Positions 53,976 to 64,000 of a DNA stretch of 64,000 bases are shown here, piece by piece (the first letter of the stretch is position 1; every line of letters begins with the position of its first letter). Below the pieces are notes generated by a model. That model did no database searches. It was not told the DNA's origin and worked only from the letters and a program-made list of their open reading frames with translations. Both the position numbers and the translations under genes were made by a program. The stretch is from Desmodus rotundus (lineage: Eukaryota > Chordata > Mammalia > Chiroptera > Phyllostomidae): NCBI RefSeq assembly GCF_022682495.2, contig NC_071389.1, positions 9,043,199-9,107,198 of the forward strand. Direction: 5' to 3'.

Positions 53976-55464
53976 AAGTCCTCCCTCCAGGAGGCTGGGC
54001 GACCTGAACGTGTGTGTATGGAGATGGGCTGGCCCAGAAGACCCTGAGAAGCCCCCCTCTGCTCTTCCATGCTCAGCAGAGCCAGGACTGACCTCAGGTG
54101 GGGCCGGGGGCGAAGCCAGGGAAAGGCCATTCTGGGAGGAGGGTGAGCCCTTCCCTGCTGCCCAGGCTGCAGTGTGGGGCCTCTGCCCTCCTCTGCAAAT
54201 CCTGCCTTCCTCCCCCAGGGAGGCCTCTCTGATTGCTGCACCCACACAGGGGGCCCCTCCCCACAGTACCGCCTGACTCTGCCCACCCCGCCCCTGGCAG
54301 GGTGACCTGGTCTTCCTGTGTCTGTGACTTCTTTGCTGTTCTCGTCTGTCAGTCAGTTCCCCCAGGGCAGGGGTTCGATTGGGAGCTCCTGAAGATGGAG
54401 ACCCTTTCTCTTTTCTCTGGCTCCCACAGAACTTCATTCTTGGGGGCTCCCTCTATAGGGGTAACTACTGGTGCTGGTGGTCCCCAAAGTGGGGCCGAAG
54501 CAGTGACTGGAGAAAGTGGGGTCTGCTACTCCAATGGGGAGGCCTGCCTGGCCCATGTCACCCATCCTGGCCGAGGGGGCTGCCAGGAAGTTACCAGCAC
54601 TGAGGCGAGATGGGAAGAGGGTGGGGGAAGGGGTGGGGGGAAACAGGAGCCAGTGGCTAAATGCAGACACACTGTCACGGTGCTGAGGGCCTGAGTCACC
54701 GCCGCTGGGCGTCAGATCTCGTTCCCCACCCCTGCCCACCGTTCCTCCCCTCCTTCCCCCATCCCTGGGAGTCGCCCACACACGCACTGCATCCACTGGC
54801 TTCAGCGATCAGGAGGGACCCTGAAAGGTCACCGAGGCCAGTCTCCTGTCACTGGGCATGCCTCTCCCTTCAGATCACAGGGATAGAAAAAGCTTCCGAG
54901 ATGATCCAGTGCCTTGAATCCCAAACTTGCCAGGTCATCCCAATCACCTGAGGGAACTTTTAACAAACACAGAGTCATATCCTGCACCCCAAGATTCTAA
55001 TTTGGGGTCTTGGGAAGGAACCAGGAATCTGTTTTCATCAGCTCCCCACACAACCAGCCCACAGCTAGTGTTTGGAACCCACTCACTAGTCAGCAGATAT
55101 TTATTGAACACCTACTATGTGCCAGGCCCTGTTCCAGGCCCGGGGTGGGGGGGACTGGGGGGAAGGGGGCAGAGATAGGCCCCTGTCCCCATAGCTCCCA
55201 GGCTCCCCGTATTGTGGTGAAGGACCGGCTGGGGGTGGCAGAGCTGCTCTGGCTTCAAGCCTGCTCCCCCTCCACTGCTGCTACCCTCTGCTTGGGATGC
55301 GACAAAGCCTGGGCATCTACACAGAAGCACTGTGGTTTGAGGGGCAGTTTCCTGAGACTGGGGGGCTGGACACAGGGTCAAGTCGAAGTCCCTCCCCAGG
55401 GCCTGGCCACCGGGACTCACTACCCCTGCTCCAGCTTGTCTGCCTCCTGGATGGACCGGGAAGC

Positions 55465-55600
55465 ACTGTGCAGGCTTTGGAGTCAGGAATCCTGGGTGGG
55501 AGTCCCCACTCTGCCCCTCCCCTGGGCCTCTGACACCTGGGACAAGGAGCCTCACCTCTTTGAGACTCCACTTCCTTAAATCGGGATAACATGTCCTCTC
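55465..55600 (+). repeat. MIR SINE
   Basis: TTTGGAGTCAGGAATCCTGG, then GACACCTGGGACAAGGAGCC and CTCACCTCTTTGAGACTCCA; plus-strand MIR. Confidence 0.6.
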
Positions 55601-56049
55601 GTTGGGCCCCATGAGCACTCACCAATGGGGGGTGGCACTGATACCCAGTAAGGGGGTCGCAATGGCAGTGCCCTCACCTTCGCTCCAGCCCTTCCCCTGC
55701 TTTGTTGGCTCCCTCCCCTCTCCCTTCTCTGCTTTTTCAAACCCCTTCCATGCCCAGCTCTGAGAGTCCAGGGTCCTGACCCTCAGCCCCCCAGATGACC
55801 CCTCATGGTTCTGCTGTGTGTATGAGGTCCCCACCAAAGCCCCAGGTCCCCAAGCATGCAGAGAGGGCTTCGTGGCTCTGGGGAGTGGCAGAACCACTGC
55901 TCCTGGCCCCTGTTGGCTGCCCTGGGGCACAGCTCAGTGGCCTGGGCAGTTCTGGTTGGTTTGTCAAGGACATTCCTAATGGCCACAGTAAACCCCGGCA
56001 GGGCGGGGTGGGGGGAGGAAGGGGGAGCAGGAGGTTGATTGGTGGAACA

Positions 56050-56139
56050 CGCACCTGTGCAGGTACACCTGCGCTGCAGGCAAAGGACTCTCTGTTAGAG
56101 GAGGGCCATCTGGGGCCGCAGCAGGGCGGACAGACACAG
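56050..56139 (+). other. CLCNKA: Candidate CLCNKA non-coding first exon
   Basis: Ends GACAGACACAG with donor GTGAGGGG. The next exon could begin at 56804 (acceptor GGCTGCATCAG), seven bases before the ATG. Placement is an inference from splice sites only. Confidence 0.35.
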
Positions 56140-56558
56140 GTGAGGGGCCGCTGGGTGCAGAGCTGGGGGTGGACTTGGATGGAATTTGCCAGGGCCAGGT
56201 CAAGCAGGGCAGGGGCAGGAGGGCGGGGGATGGGGGCCAGCGCCTCATTTCTACCCTCACAGGGCTTTCCTTATGGGCCTGGGGCTTTCCTGCCTCTGGG
56301 GCCCCTCTGCCCCTGAGGGGGCTCGGGGATGGGCCCAAGCAGTCGGAGCAGCCTGTGGGGGCCCGAAGTGAGAGAGGAGCTTCGCTGGGCAAGGAGACGG
56401 TTCCAAGGAGGGGAGGCAGACTAGCGTCCAGGGAGGGGAGGAGTGGGGGCCACTGGACGGGGGGGAGAAGGGGGCTCTGGGGCCTGGGGACCTGCTTTGA
56501 CCCATCTGCTCCTGGACACGGAGGGCACAGCTAGGAACCCCACCCCCACTCCACACAT

Positions 56559-56568
56559 CACACACACA

Positions 56569-56610
<42 letters not shown>
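56559..56610. repeat. (CA)n microsatellite
   Basis: About 25 CA units with one interruption, 200 bases upstream of the first CLC-K coding exon. Confidence 0.9.
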
Positions 56611-56613
<3 letters not shown>

Positions 56614-56753
56614 CGGTGACCCCCAAGGGCACACCGGACTTAAGTTCCTCCTGAGAACTTTGCACTTCCTGAGTACTTCCGGCAGGAAAAGGCCACCTTC
56701 TTTTGGATCTGGGAAGCAGCGATACTGGAAGGCCCAGGGGCCCTTACACTTAA

Positions 56754-64000
<7,247 letters not shown>

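Larger units (their letters stand above)
53005..56030. other. HSPB7-CLCNKA intergenic region
   Basis: About 3 kb of GC-rich sequence with MIR pieces (53875-53975; 55465-55600). No VES SINE, unlike the flanking introns. It separates two divergent promoters. Confidence 0.6.

Overview
This is a 64 kb stretch of a bat nuclear genome. The evidence for a bat is about a dozen copies of a tRNA-derived SINE of the VES type (heads like CCCTGGCTGGTGTGGCTCAG, bodies like TTGATGTTTCTCTCCCTCTC, A-rich tails, target-site duplications), a family typical of yangochiropteran bats. The protein-coding genes are ordinary spliced mammalian genes. Their order and orientation match human 1p36.13 as I remember it: SPEN(+), ZBTB17(-), SRARP(+), HSPB7(-), CLCNKA(+). 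Comparisons with human proteins are from memory, not from alignment.

Layout. 1-10.6 kb: the last five coding exons of SPEN (about the C-terminal 2,748 residues, including the RBPJ-binding segment and the SPOC domain), its stop, 3' UTR and ATTAAA poly(A) signal. 10.6-11.9 kb: a short spacer between two convergent genes. 11.9-18.5 kb: fourteen coding exons of ZBTB17 (MIZ1) on the minus strand, which splice into one intact 795-residue frame. 18.5-35.8 kb: ZBTB17 intron 1, packed with SINEs, L1 3' ends, LTR remnants and a short DNA transposon. 35.8-36.05 kb: the CpG-rich ZBTB17 promoter and 5' exon. 36.05-39.7 kb: repeats and LTR remnants. 39.73-41.15 kb: a decayed SRARP. 41-49 kb: repeats. 48.9-52.9 kb: HSPB7 (three exons, 170 residues). 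52.9-56 kb: spacer. 56.0-64 kb: the first 14 coding exons of a kidney chloride channel (CLCNKA by position), cut by the window edge before the CBS domains.

How the genes relate. They form no pathway or operon; this is conserved synteny. SPEN and ZBTB17 are transcriptional regulators, HSPB7 is a cardiac and skeletal-muscle small heat-shock protein, and CLC-K channels work with barttin in kidney and inner ear.

The main discovery candidate is SRARP. Its two-exon frame is preserved over exactly 170 codons, but the start ATG is GTG, codon 81 is TAA and codon 130 is TAG, so the gene looks recently lost. Other points worth checking are a GC-AG intron in HSPB7, Ser at residue 68 of CLC-K, an in-frame upstream ATG in ZBTB17 spanning the exon 1/2 junction, a TIR-bounded DNA transposon, and a short retroposed LTR tail with a perfect 13-bp duplication. 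I found no CRISPR array, prokaryote-like system or plausible new multi-gene system.
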